A DNA stretch of 64,000 nt, from assembly GCA_963822985.1 (NCBI GenBank), contig CAWGJU010000018.1:81956-145955 (forward strand), in the 5' to 3' direction. How positions within the stretch are numbered: position 1 is the first letter of the stretch; each line of letters begins with the position of its first letter. The notes under the pieces were generated by a model. The model did no database searches and was not told the origin of the DNA. It was given only the letters and a program-made list of their open reading frames with translations. The stretch is from Thermohalobaculum sp963822985 (GTDB lineage: Bacteria; Pseudomonadota; Alphaproteobacteria; Rhodobacterales; Rhodobacteraceae). Shown one piece after another: positions 35,845 through 43,585 of this stretch. The position numbers and the translations under genes are program-made.

Positions 35845-36810
35845 ATGACCCTGAAGGTCGCCATGATCGCCACCGGTGGAATCGCCGACACCCAGCTGGC
35901 TCCGGCGCTGACCCAGGCACCCAGCGCGCAGCTCTGGAGCGTGTACAGCCGCGACAAGGGCCGCGCGAACGCGTTCGCCGCCAAGCATGGCGCCGCGTCA
36001 CCGGATGCGGCGCACGAGGATCTGGACGCGCTGCTGGCGGATCCGGAGCTGGATGCCGTCCTCATCGCCTCGCCCGACAAGCTGCACGCCGATCAGGCCG
36101 TCCGCGCGGCGAAGGCCGGTAAGCACGTCCTGACAGAGAAGCCGATGGCAACCGATCGCGAGGGCGCCGCCGCGATGGTCGACGCGGCGGACAAAGCCGG
36201 TGTCGTGCTGGCCGTAGCCTATCATCTGCGCTGGCACATGGGGCATCGGAAGCTCTTCGAGGCCGCCCGGGACGGCGCCTTCGGTACGCTCCGCCACATG
36301 CGCGTCCACTGGCCGACACCCGCGCGAAACGCCGACGGCTGGCGGGCCAGATCCGAGGTCGGCCGCTGGTGGGCGCTGGCAGGCGTCGGCACGCACTGCC
36401 TCGACCAGATCCGCTGGTTCATGGTCCCGCAATGCGGAGAGATCACGCGCGCCGAAAGCATCATCAACCGCAAGGTCTACAACGGCCCGCACGACGAGAC
36501 CGCGCTGCTGACCTACCAGTTCGAGAACGGCTCGACCGCCGAGCTCTGTGCCTCGGTCCTCTACAGGGGCCCCCGGGTCATGGAGCTCTATGGCCCCGAC
36601 GGGTATGCGATCTGCACGGACACCCTCGGTCCGCATGGGCAAGGCCGGATCGAGACGCAGGACGGCAGCTTCGACTACACCCCGGCCAATCCATATGTCG
36701 GCGAGATCGAGGACTTCGCTGACGCCATCCGCGACGGCCGACGGCCGGAAGTCGATGGCCGCGAGGGGGCTGCCAATGTCGATCTGCTGCTGAGGGCGGT
36801 GGGCGCGTGA
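35845..36810 (+). CDS. Gfo/Idh/MocA-family oxidoreductase
   Basis: The product has 321 aa, with AAGGAG upstream of ATG 35845. Residues 1-120 form the Rossmann domain (VAMIATGGIADTQLAPAL, then AVLIASPDKLHADQAVRAAK and the family motif HVLTEKPMA with the catalytic Lys). The C-terminal domain shows WWALAGVGTHCLDQIRWF with the substrate-binding GTHCLD-type segment, and ENGSTAELCASV. It would reduce or oxidise a sugar, inositol or similar substrate using NAD(P). There is no transporter or sugar gene nearby to narrow the substrate. Confidence 0.88.
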   Translation: MTLKVAMIATGGIADTQLAPALTQAPSAQLWSVYSRDKGRANAFAAKHGAASPDAAHEDLDALLADPELDAVLIASPDKLHADQAVRAAKAGKHVLTEKPMATDREGAAAMVDAADKAGVVLAVAYHLRWHMGHRKLFEAARDGAFGTLRHMRVHWPTPARNADGWRARSEVGRWWALAGVGTHCLDQIRWFMVPQCGEITRAESIINRKVYNGPHDETALLTYQFENGSTAELCASVLYRGPRVMELYGPDGYAICTDTLGPHGQGRIETQDGSFDYTPANPYVGEIEDFADAIRDGRRPEVDGREGAANVDLLLRAVGA

Positions 36811-37021
36811 TCCCCAGCCCGCCCGCGAACGGCCTATGGGACGTTCGAACGCCAAGCGACGCGGCAATACGATGCTGGCCGCCCCAGGTACGCGGCGCAG
36901 GGCGCGTGCCTTGCGTCCGCCTCACATCGGCATCGGAAGGCAAGCATCGCTACAGATCCCGGATCCCACCGTTGATGTCTCCCTTCCCCCGGATCCTCTC
37001 ACCGCACGCCGACGCATCACG

Positions 37022-38233
37022 ATGAGCCGCCCGCGCATCGGCAACGGCGCCGCACGACGCATCTTCCTGGATCGCCACGCGTTGGCGGAACCGCCTGTCG
37101 GTCCCGCCCGGGGCGCGGACCTGCTGGCGCTGATCCGCCGGCTCGGGTTCGTCCAGGTCGACAGCGTCAACACGGTCGAGCGGGCGCACCACATGATCCT
37201 CTGGTCGCGGCGGCGATCCTACCGGCCGAAGGCGCTGCGTCTGTTGCACCAGCGGGACCGGGCCGTCTTCGAGCACTGGACGCACGACGCCTCGATCATC
37301 CCGATGGAGTTCCTGCCGTATTGGCGCTTTCGCTTTGCTCGCGACGCCGAGCGCCTGCGCAGCCGCTACCGCAAGTGGCAGGGCCCGGAGTTCGAAGCGA
37401 TACTGGAGAACGTGATCCGGCACGTCGCCCAGCATGGCCCGGTGCGCAGCGGCGACGTCGGCGAGCGTGACGAGCCGCGTCGGACTGGATGGTGGGAGTG
37501 GCACCCCTCCAAGACTGCCCTGGAGTACCTGTGGCGGTCCGGTCGTCTTGCGGTCAGACGGCGCGACGGCTTCGCCAAGGTCTACGATCTTGCCGAGCGG
37601 GTTTACCCCGACGTCGATCCCTCGCCGCCGGAGCGGACCATCGACTGGGCCTGCAACGCGGCGCTCGACCGCCTCGGCTTCGCCACGTCGGGCGAGATCG
37701 CCGCGTTCTGGGGCATGGTCCGCCCCGAGGAGGCCAAGGCGTGGGCCGACGCGGCCCTGAAGCAGGGTCAGATCGAGCCGGTGGAGGTGGAGTCCGCGGA
37801 TGGCACGCCACGGCGGAACTTCGCCCGACCGGGTCTCGCCAAGGCGGCGGCTGACGTTCCCGCCCCGACGAAGCAGCTGCGCGTGCTTTCGCCGTTCGAT
37901 CCGGTGCTCCGCGACCGCAATCGCACGGAGCGGCTCTTCGGCTTCCATTATCGGATCGAGGTCTTCGTGCCGGAAGCGCGTCGCAAGTATGGTTACTGCG
38001 TTTTTCCGGTTCTGGAGGGCGATCGCCTGATCGGGCGTCTCGATGCCAGGGCCCGGCGAGCCGAAGGCATTCTGCATGTTGCGGCATTCTGGCCGGAGCC
38101 TGGAGTAACTGTGCCGAAGCAGCGGTTGGATCGGCTCGACGCCGAGTTCTTGCGGCTCGCACGGCTGTCGGGTTGCGATCAGGTGGTGCACGCAACCCGA
38201 TGGCTCAGGCAGCCCAATGGCGCCACGCGTTGA
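37022..38233 (+). CDS. YcaQ/AlkX-type winged-helix DNA glycosylase
   Basis: The product has 403 aa. ATG 37022 is chosen because homology begins at MSRPRIGNGAARRIFLDRHA; an upstream extension has no counterpart in relatives. It belongs to the HTH_42 (YcaQ) superfamily of DNA glycosylases. GFVQVDSVNTVERAHHMILW contains the catalytic Q-hydrophobic-D (QVD) triad of the YcaQ/AlkX branch, as opposed to QxQ in AlkZ. WTHDASIIPMEFLPYW and the later KQLRVLSPFDPVLRDRNRTE are family landmarks. YcaQ unhooks interstrand crosslinks and N7-alkylated purines. It starts 211 bp after the oxidoreductase and seems independent. Confidence 0.82.
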   Translation: MSRPRIGNGAARRIFLDRHALAEPPVGPARGADLLALIRRLGFVQVDSVNTVERAHHMILWSRRRSYRPKALRLLHQRDRAVFEHWTHDASIIPMEFLPYWRFRFARDAERLRSRYRKWQGPEFEAILENVIRHVAQHGPVRSGDVGERDEPRRTGWWEWHPSKTALEYLWRSGRLAVRRRDGFAKVYDLAERVYPDVDPSPPERTIDWACNAALDRLGFATSGEIAAFWGMVRPEEAKAWADAALKQGQIEPVEVESADGTPRRNFARPGLAKAAADVPAPTKQLRVLSPFDPVLRDRNRTERLFGFHYRIEVFVPEARRKYGYCVFPVLEGDRLIGRLDARARRAEGILHVAAFWPEPGVTVPKQRLDRLDAEFLRLARLSGCDQVVHATRWLRQPNGATR

Positions 38234-38535
38234 AGTCGACCGCCCTTGATGTGGCTCAGCCGTCCGGTCGACGGAAGACCGTCGCTCACAGCCCTTAACT
38301 TCTCTTCGAGCCTCAGGCGCGCGCGTCGCAGAACCGTGGAAGCGGCGTTCGCAAGCAGCGAAGGTCTCGGACACCGAGCCGGACATTATCGACCCGCTCA
38401 CCGGCTCTCCATCTCGGGGCAACTCCGCGGCTCTCGCCACTCCATCGATTTTCTGTGTCGCACGGATTGAACCAATCTTCTGTGACAGGCGAGCGGGCGG
38501 GCCGCTTGCCTGGAACCTGGGCATCGGAGACACCC
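38234..38535. other. Intergenic region, nothing recognised
   Basis: No gene, repeat or clear promoter is visible in these 300 bases. Confidence 0.35.
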
Positions 38536-39000
38536 ATGGACATCTCCACGAAAATGAGGTGCTACGGCTCGTGGGGCACGCAACCGCACCACGAAAGGGG
38601 AGCGCCGCAGCCGAACTACGTCTGGGAAATCCACTACGGAGTATTTGTCGTCGTCGATCTTGACATCGGCCGCACCGTCACGAACGCGGCGAGTGACGTC
38701 GTGTCGGAGCTCGCTGCTCGTCACGGGCCGCTCGCTGCTCCGCTGGTCTACCGAGACACGCTGGGCCGGTGGGACGGCATGACGGTGCGTTCCGGACGCT
38801 TCGCCGGCTATTACCCGCTCGCCGAAAGCTACGAAGAGGCGCGCAAGATCCTGCACCGCATGATCGAGGACCATGATCCGCGTCTCGGCGATGCTTTGCC
38901 GCCCCTCGACATGCTGAGCAACTCGCGTTGCTCAGCAGCCGGCAGGTTTGTCGGCAGCGCCGAGGAGCCCCTGTTGGCAATCGACGCTGGCGCACCATAG
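38536..39000 (+). CDS. Small protein of unknown function
   Basis: The product has 154 aa, with ATG 38536 and GGAG 11 bases upstream. It has no signal peptide. The sequence has natural composition (NYVWEIHYGVFVVVDLDIGR, then GRFAGYYPLAESYEEARKIL and HRMIEDHDPRL), with alternating strand-helix character, so it is probably a real cytosolic protein. I do not recognise a family. It stands alone between the glycosylase gene and the SDR fragment. Confidence 0.5.
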   Translation: MDISTKMRCYGSWGTQPHHERGAPQPNYVWEIHYGVFVVVDLDIGRTVTNAASDVVSELAARHGPLAAPLVYRDTLGRWDGMTVRSGRFAGYYPLAESYEEARKILHRMIEDHDPRLGDALPPLDMLSNSRCSAAGRFVGSAEEPLLAIDAGAP

Positions 39001-39247
39001 GGCCAGCGCCGCCGGCGGTGAATGACCATCATTGATGGAACAACGGCTGCCGGTAGTCGGTCCCCGCGACGCTCATGATGCGCCATCAATGGACATCCCA
39101 TTGCAGAAGGAGGCTCCACAAGAAGGCATCGAACCACCAGGCCAGAAACGGCGGGTCCCAACCTACGGATTGCGACGATGAGACCGGGAAGGGCGGGCGG
39201 ACAAGAAGCATGCGGGAGCTCAAGGCGCCGCCCTGGTTCGGCAGAGA

Positions 39248-39352
39248 TCAGGCCTCGTAGATCATCCGCTTCTGCATCCCGCCGTCGACGACGATCGTCT
39301 GCCCCGTGACGAAACCGGCGCCCGTCAGCCACTCGATGGCTTCAGCGCGCTC
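39248..39352 (-). pseudogene. 3' fragment of a short-chain dehydrogenase (SDR)
   Basis: On the minus strand the last 34 codons read RAEAIEWLTGAGFVTGQTIV and then VDGGMQKRMIYEA, ending at TGA 39250-39248. This is the standard C-terminal end of classical SDRs (the GQTIxVDGG motif). The rest of the gene, including the Rossmann and YxxxK parts, is gone. The break is at about 39352, where plus-strand ABC-transporter sequence begins. Confidence 0.7.
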
Positions 39353-39493
39353 GAGCACCTGATGCCGCGCGAATGCGAGAACCTCTCGGGCGGCGAGATG
39401 CAGATGGTCGCCATCGGCCGCGCGCTGCTGGGCGCCCCGGGCCTCGTCCTCTTCGCCGAGCCCGAGCGCCGCCGCGCGCTCGTCGGGATCTGA
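39353..39493 (+). pseudogene. Fragment of an ABC ATPase (LivF-like) with its signature motif
   Basis: The plus frame reads ECENLSGGEMQMVAIGRALL and then GAPGLVLF, i.e. the ABC signature and the run-up to Walker B of a branched-chain amino acid-type ATPase. The sequence then jumps to AEPERRRALVGI and stops at 39491-39493, so the Walker B, switch and C-terminal parts are deleted. The N-terminal half, including Walker A, is also lost. Three bases later the next ABC gene starts, suggesting the two came from one operon. Confidence 0.65.
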
Positions 39494-39496
39494 CGC

Positions 39497-40009
39497 ATGG
39501 ACCAGGCTGCTGCGCCCATTCTCGCCGTCGAGCGTCTCGAAAAGGTCTACAGGCGCGGCTTCCCGCCCCGCCCGACCTTTCGGCTGGCCGCGGACTTCCG
39601 CGTCGACAAGCCAGGCGTCATCGGCCTGATGGGCCCGAACGGCTCGGGCAAGACGACGCTCTTCGAGCTGATCACCGGCTCAAATCGCCCGACCGCCGGC
39701 CGCGTCAGCGTGCTCGGCCGCGACATCCACCGCGTGCGCCCCTCCGAGCGCGACCGGCTGGCGATCCACTATCACCAGTCCTATCAGGTCCGGCACTTCC
39801 GCAGCCTGACGCCCGGCTTCCTGATGCAGCGCGCCGGCAGTGACTATCCCGTCGTCCACCTCTTCGACGAGCCGCAGTTCAACACGCAGGACGGCTATAT
39901 CGGCTTCATGCTCGACTTTTTCCGCCGGCTGCGCGCCGAGGGGCGGGTCGTCTTTCTTTGCCTGCACCCGCGTCGCGCGGCACGATCTCGGGCGGTTGGT
40001 GCGCCGTGA
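39497..40009 (+). pseudogene. ABC transporter ATPase lacking the signature motif, 3'-truncated
   Basis: ATG 39497 opens an ATPase with a good Walker A (GLMGPNGSGKTTLFELITGS) and Walker B (YPVVHLFDEP). There is no LSGGQ-type signature between them; the sequence goes directly from YHQSYQVRHFRSLTPGFLMQ to Walker B. This is either an internal deletion or an atypical family. After RVVFLCLHP (near 39970) homology ends, and the frame runs into sequence that belongs to the neighbouring molybdoenzyme gene. The native end is therefore missing. Confidence 0.6.
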
Positions 40010-42287
40010 CGGGCGGCGGCTCGCCCTGGAAGAATTCGATCTCGACCAGCGCCGTGTGGGCGGACGGTCCCTGGCCGAGCCGCGAGGTGCCCCGGTCGCG
40101 CGTCAGCACGTTCGGGTTGCCGTGCTTGCACAATGTGCCGGGCCGCCCGGGCTCGGCCGGGTCGAACCACGCGCCCGTCGAGAGCTGGACGACGCCGGGC
40201 CGCACCGCGTCCGACAGGACCGCGCCGGCCAGGCAGGCGCCGCGCTCGTTCCAGACCCGGACGACGTCGCCCGCGGCGATGCCGCGCGCCGCGGCGTCGC
40301 CGGGGTTGATCGTAATCGGCTCGCGGTCCGCGACCTTGGAGGCCTTCGACACCCGGCCGGGGTCGAACTGGCTGTGCAGCCGCGTGCGCGGCTGGTTCGA
40401 GATCAGGTGCAGCTGTCCGGGGGCGGCGTGGCCCAGCCATTCCGCAGGCTCGATCCAGACGGGATGGCCCGGGCAGTCGTCATAGCCGAAGCCGGCGATC
40501 CGCTCGGAGAAGATCTCGATGCGGCCCGTCGGGGTCGTCAGCGGGTTGCGCTGCGGGTCGTCGCGGAAGGCCGAGAGCAGGACTGGCTCGGACGGGTTGG
40601 GCGGCAGCTGGGCCGTCCCGGTCTCGCGCAGGGCGTCGAGCGTCGGCAGCGAAAAGCCCACCTCGCCGGCGCGCTGGCGCGCCTGGTCCCAGAGGTGGCG
40701 GATCCAGTCCTCGGGGCTGCGGCCCTCGGTATAGGCGGCCTCGAGCCCCATGCGGCGGGCCAGGCCGGAAAAGATCTCAAAGTCGCTGCGCGCCTCGCCG
40801 ACCGGGTCGACGGCCTGGCGCATGGCGACGATCAGCGGCTCCCAATGCGTCATCGCGATGTCCTCGCGCTCGAGCGCCGTCGTCGCGGGGAAGACGATGT
40901 CGGCGTGCCGCGCCATCGGCGTCCACCAGATCTCGTTGACGATCACGGTCTCGGGCCGGTGCAGTGCCTGGACCAGCCGGTGCAGCTCCTGATGGTGGTG
41001 AAAGGGATTGCCGCCCGTCCAATAGACGAGCCGTATGTCGGGATAGCTGCGGCGCTGGCCGTCGAACTCGTACTCCGCCCCGGGGTTCAGCAGCATGTCC
41101 GAGATGCGGGCGACCGGGATCGCGGTGGCGACCGGGTTCCGGCCCTGCGGCACCGCCGGGAACTTGAAGGGCAGGACCGGGTTGCCGATGCCGTTCTCGG
41201 ACGAATAGCCGATGCCGAAGCCGCCGCCCGGCAGCCCGATCTGGCCCAGCATGGCGGCCAGCACCACGGCCATCCAGACCGGCTGCTCGCCATGATCGGC
41301 GCGCTGGACCGACCACGAGACGGTGACCATCGTGCGCGTCGCCGCCATGCGGCGGGCCAGCGCCCGGATCGTGTCGGCCGGGATCTCGGTGATCGCGGCG
41401 GCCCAGTCGGCGTCCTTCGGCTGGCCGTCGGCGCCCATCAGATACGGCTCGAAGCGCTCCCACCCGGTGCAGTAGCGGTCGAGGAAGGCGCGGTCGTGCA
41501 ACCCTTCGGCCGCCAGCGTGTGCGCGAGGCCCAGCATCAGCGCAACATCCGTATTCGGCCGGGCCGGCAGCCATTCGGCGCCGAGCTCGGCCATCATGTC
41601 CGAGCGCAGCGGCGAGACGCTGACGAACTCGGCGCCGTTCGCGCGGGCCGACAGCAACCCTTCGCGCATCGTGTGACGCCCGACCCCGCCGGAGGTGACC
41701 TGCGAGTTCTTCTGCGCCAGCCCGCCGAAGGCTATGATCAGCCGGCTGTGCTCGGCGATCACCGGCCAGGACGTGGCCGTGTTCAGCACCAATTCGGCGA
41801 ACGGGCCGACGACGTGCGGCGCAATCGCATAGGCCGCGGCATAGGAATAGTTGGCGATCGAGGCGGTGTAGCCGCCGGCGCAGTTGAGAAAGCGGTGGAT
41901 GTGGCTCTGCGCATGGTGAAAGCGCCCGGCGCTCGCCCAGCCATAGCTGCCGCCGAAGACCGCCTGGGGCCCGTGCTCGCGGCGCACGCGGTCGAGCGCG
42001 GCGGCGGCGATGTCCAATGCCTCGTCCCAGGGCACGGCGACGAAGGGCTCGCGGCCCCGGCCGGTGCGGTCGCCGCCGGGGCCGCGCTTCAGGTAATCGC
42101 GGCGGATGGCTGGCCGGCGCACGCGCGTCGGGTGGTCGACCATGTCGATGATGCCGGGGCCGATGACGGCCGGGTCCGGATCCTCGGCATAGTCGCGGAT
42201 GCCGGTCAGCTTGCCGCCCTCGACCTCGGCCCAATAAGTGCCCCAATGCGTGCTGAATGGCGTGACCCGAACATCCGGCTTGTTCAT
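39906..42287 (-). CDS. Molybdopterin oxidoreductase, BisC/TorA/DMSO-reductase family, with a non-native C-terminal tail
   Basis: The product has 793 aa and ATG 42287, and no Tat signal, so it is cytoplasmic like BisC (biotin sulfoxide reductase). VFGGSYGWASAGRFHHAQSH contains the Mo-ligating Ser of the DMSO-reductase family. There is no N-terminal [4Fe-4S] Cys cluster, as is normal for the BisC/TorA branch. Further marks are YWTGGNPFHHHQELHRLVQA, ARHADIVFPATTALEREDIA and SNQPRTRLHSQFD. Native homology ends near VTAHQPPEIV (about 39985). The last 25 or so residues are antisense ABC-gene sequence, so the original stop was lost at a rearrangement junction. It is probably active as a sulfoxide or N-oxide reductase; the substrate is unknown. 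Confidence 0.85.
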   Translation of the reverse strand: MNKPDVRVTPFSTHWGTYWAEVEGGKLTGIRDYAEDPDPAVIGPGIIDMVDHPTRVRRPAIRRDYLKRGPGGDRTGRGREPFVAVPWDEALDIAAAALDRVRREHGPQAVFGGSYGWASAGRFHHAQSHIHRFLNCAGGYTASIANYSYAAAYAIAPHVVGPFAELVLNTATSWPVIAEHSRLIIAFGGLAQKNSQVTSGGVGRHTMREGLLSARANGAEFVSVSPLRSDMMAELGAEWLPARPNTDVALMLGLAHTLAAEGLHDRAFLDRYCTGWERFEPYLMGADGQPKDADWAAAITEIPADTIRALARRMAATRTMVTVSWSVQRADHGEQPVWMAVVLAAMLGQIGLPGGGFGIGYSSENGIGNPVLPFKFPAVPQGRNPVATAIPVARISDMLLNPGAEYEFDGQRRSYPDIRLVYWTGGNPFHHHQELHRLVQALHRPETVIVNEIWWTPMARHADIVFPATTALEREDIAMTHWEPLIVAMRQAVDPVGEARSDFEIFSGLARRMGLEAAYTEGRSPEDWIRHLWDQARQRAGEVGFSLPTLDALRETGTAQLPPNPSEPVLLSAFRDDPQRNPLTTPTGRIEIFSERIAGFGYDDCPGHPVWIEPAEWLGHAAPGQLHLISNQPRTRLHSQFDPGRVSKASKVADREPITINPGDAAARGIAAGDVVRVWNERGACLAGAVLSDAVRPGVVQLSTGAWFDPAEPGRPGTLCKHGNPNVLTRDRGTSRLGQGPSAHTALVEIEFFQGEPPPVTAHQPPEIVPRDAGAGKERRPAPRRAAGGKSRA

Positions 42288-42389
42288 GGCGTGCTCCCGT
42301 GCTTGGCCGGCAAAGTCGGGCGCCCGCCCGGCGCTGTCAACGGCCGGCGCCCTAGACGGTTTCCCACGCTCGACTCTCGCTGGAGGTCT

Positions 42390-42466
42390 TGGTGGCGGGG
42401 GTGGGACTCGAACCCACGACCTCGGGATTATGAGTTCCGCGCTCTAACCAGCTGAGCTACCCAGCC
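42390..42466 (-). tRNA. Elongator tRNA-Met (anticodon CAT), with encoded CCA and two stem mismatches
   Basis: Read on the minus strand, this 77-nt gene gives GGCTGGGTAGCTCAGCTGG at the 5' end, the anticodon loop CTCATAA, a T arm GTGGG-TTCGAGT-CCCAC and 3' CCCCGCC-ACCA. D and T arms pair fully. The acceptor stem has a T4-C69 mismatch (normally G4), and the anticodon stem has A30-C40. Identity as elongator Met follows from the overall match to alphaproteobacterial elongator tRNA-Met; tRNA-Ile2 with a lysidine-modified CAT anticodon is less likely. Confidence 0.82.
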
Positions 42467-42712
42467 GCCCGATGGAGGCGCGGAATAAGGCCGGTCGGGC
42501 GCGCGGTCAAGCGCGATGCCGGCCCGGAGCCGGGCCGGTCGCCGGGCCGGCAGCCCGCCGCCTCCCCGCCCGCCAGACAGCGCTGCCCGCCCGCACCGCA
42601 ACGCCGCCGCCGATCTTCTGCGACAGGATTTTCGATGAGATGACGTGTAGAAACCCCTTGCGGATCCGCTCGACGCCTTACCATATGTCCTTATGTAATG
42701 ACTGGAGCTCGG

Positions 42713-42964
42713 ATGACGCTGGAATCGACCGTGACATCGAAAGGGCAGACCACCCTGCCGAAGGATGTGAGGGACCGCCTCGGTCTCGCGCCGGGCGACA
42801 AGGTGCGCTACCTCATCATCGGTGACGAGATCCGTCTCGTCCGCCCGAGAAAGGTGATGACCCTGTGCGGAAGTCTTCCGCATCATGGCGAGGCCGTCGG
42901 ACTGGACGAAATGGACCGGGCGGTTCGCGAGATGGCCGCCGCCCGGCAGCGTCCCGACAGGTGA
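42713..42964 (+). CDS. AbrB/MazE-type antitoxin (VapB-like)
   Basis: The product has 83 aa. ATG 42713 has GGAG close upstream; an earlier ATG at 42698 would add five residues. The N-terminal STVTSKGQTTLPKDVRDRLG followed by LAPGDKVRYLIIGDEIRLVR is a complete swapped-hairpin AbrB DNA-binding domain. The C-terminal DEMDRAVREMAAARQ would wrap the toxin. The PIN-domain toxin begins 10 bp after its stop. The upstream AT-rich stretch CATATGTCCTTATGTAATG (42681-42699) is a likely autoregulatory promoter/operator. Confidence 0.85.
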   Translation: MTLESTVTSKGQTTLPKDVRDRLGLAPGDKVRYLIIGDEIRLVRPRKVMTLCGSLPHHGEAVGLDEMDRAVREMAAARQRPDR

Positions 42965-42974
42965 CACGCGACCG

Positions 42975-43373
42975 GTGATCGGGCTCGACAGCAACATTCT
43001 GGTCCGGTTTCTGGTGCAGGACGATCCCGCGCAGTCCGCCATGGCACGGTCGCTCCTGAGCCGCTGTTCCGCGAGGGAGCCGGGTTTCGTCGGCAGGGAA
43101 GTCCTTGTCGAACTGGTCTGGGTGCTCGAGCGCGCCTATGGCCGGGCGGCCCCGGACATCTCGTCCGCGCTGATCGGCCTGCTCGAGGCCGAGGAATTGG
43201 TCGTCGAGGACGCCGACGACGTTGCCGCGGCCGCTGTCGCCTATGGCAGCGGCATGACGGACTTCGCCGACCATATGATCGCGGCGGCCGCCATGCGCGC
43301 CGGCTGCGACACGCTCTACACCTTCGACCGGAAAGCGGCGCGCCACAATCGGGTGACGTTACTCGTGAAGTAG
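42975..43373 (+). CDS. PIN-domain ribonuclease toxin (VapC-like)
   Basis: The product has 132 aa with GTG start 42975; a longer reading upstream overlaps the antitoxin and is not needed. The four acidic active-site residues are visible: Asp in GLDSNILVRFL, Glu in LVELVWVLERAYG, Asp in MTDFADHMIAAAA and Asp in YTFDRKA. It would cleave a specific tRNA or rRNA unless held by the antitoxin encoded immediately upstream. Confidence 0.88.
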   Translation: MIGLDSNILVRFLVQDDPAQSAMARSLLSRCSAREPGFVGREVLVELVWVLERAYGRAAPDISSALIGLLEAEELVVEDADDVAAAAVAYGSGMTDFADHMIAAAAMRAGCDTLYTFDRKAARHNRVTLLVK

Positions 43374-43585
43374 CGAGTGGTTCGACCGAGACGGGCGAGT
43401 CCGATTCGTCCGCATTTTGGCCGAACGCAGCGCGGACGCTCGCGTCACATTCATGCTGCGCTGCACGCAGACATCGAGATAGGCGGCAACATTTGAAGGC
43501 ATTTTGGGGAAACTATGTCGATCAATGACTTAACGTGGCTTGGACGCGTGCAAGCCATCCGGCGTGCGCCTCCGCGCACCGCCTC

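Noticed and set aside
39840..42455. Long plus-strand open frame antisense to the molybdoenzyme
   Set aside because: Compositional shadow of a conserved gene with clear motifs on the minus strand.
42390..42466. tRNA-Ile2 (lysidine CAT) instead of tRNA-Met
   Set aside because: Arms and loops match elongator tRNA-Met better. The tilS gene in the window is common to all genomes and does not decide.
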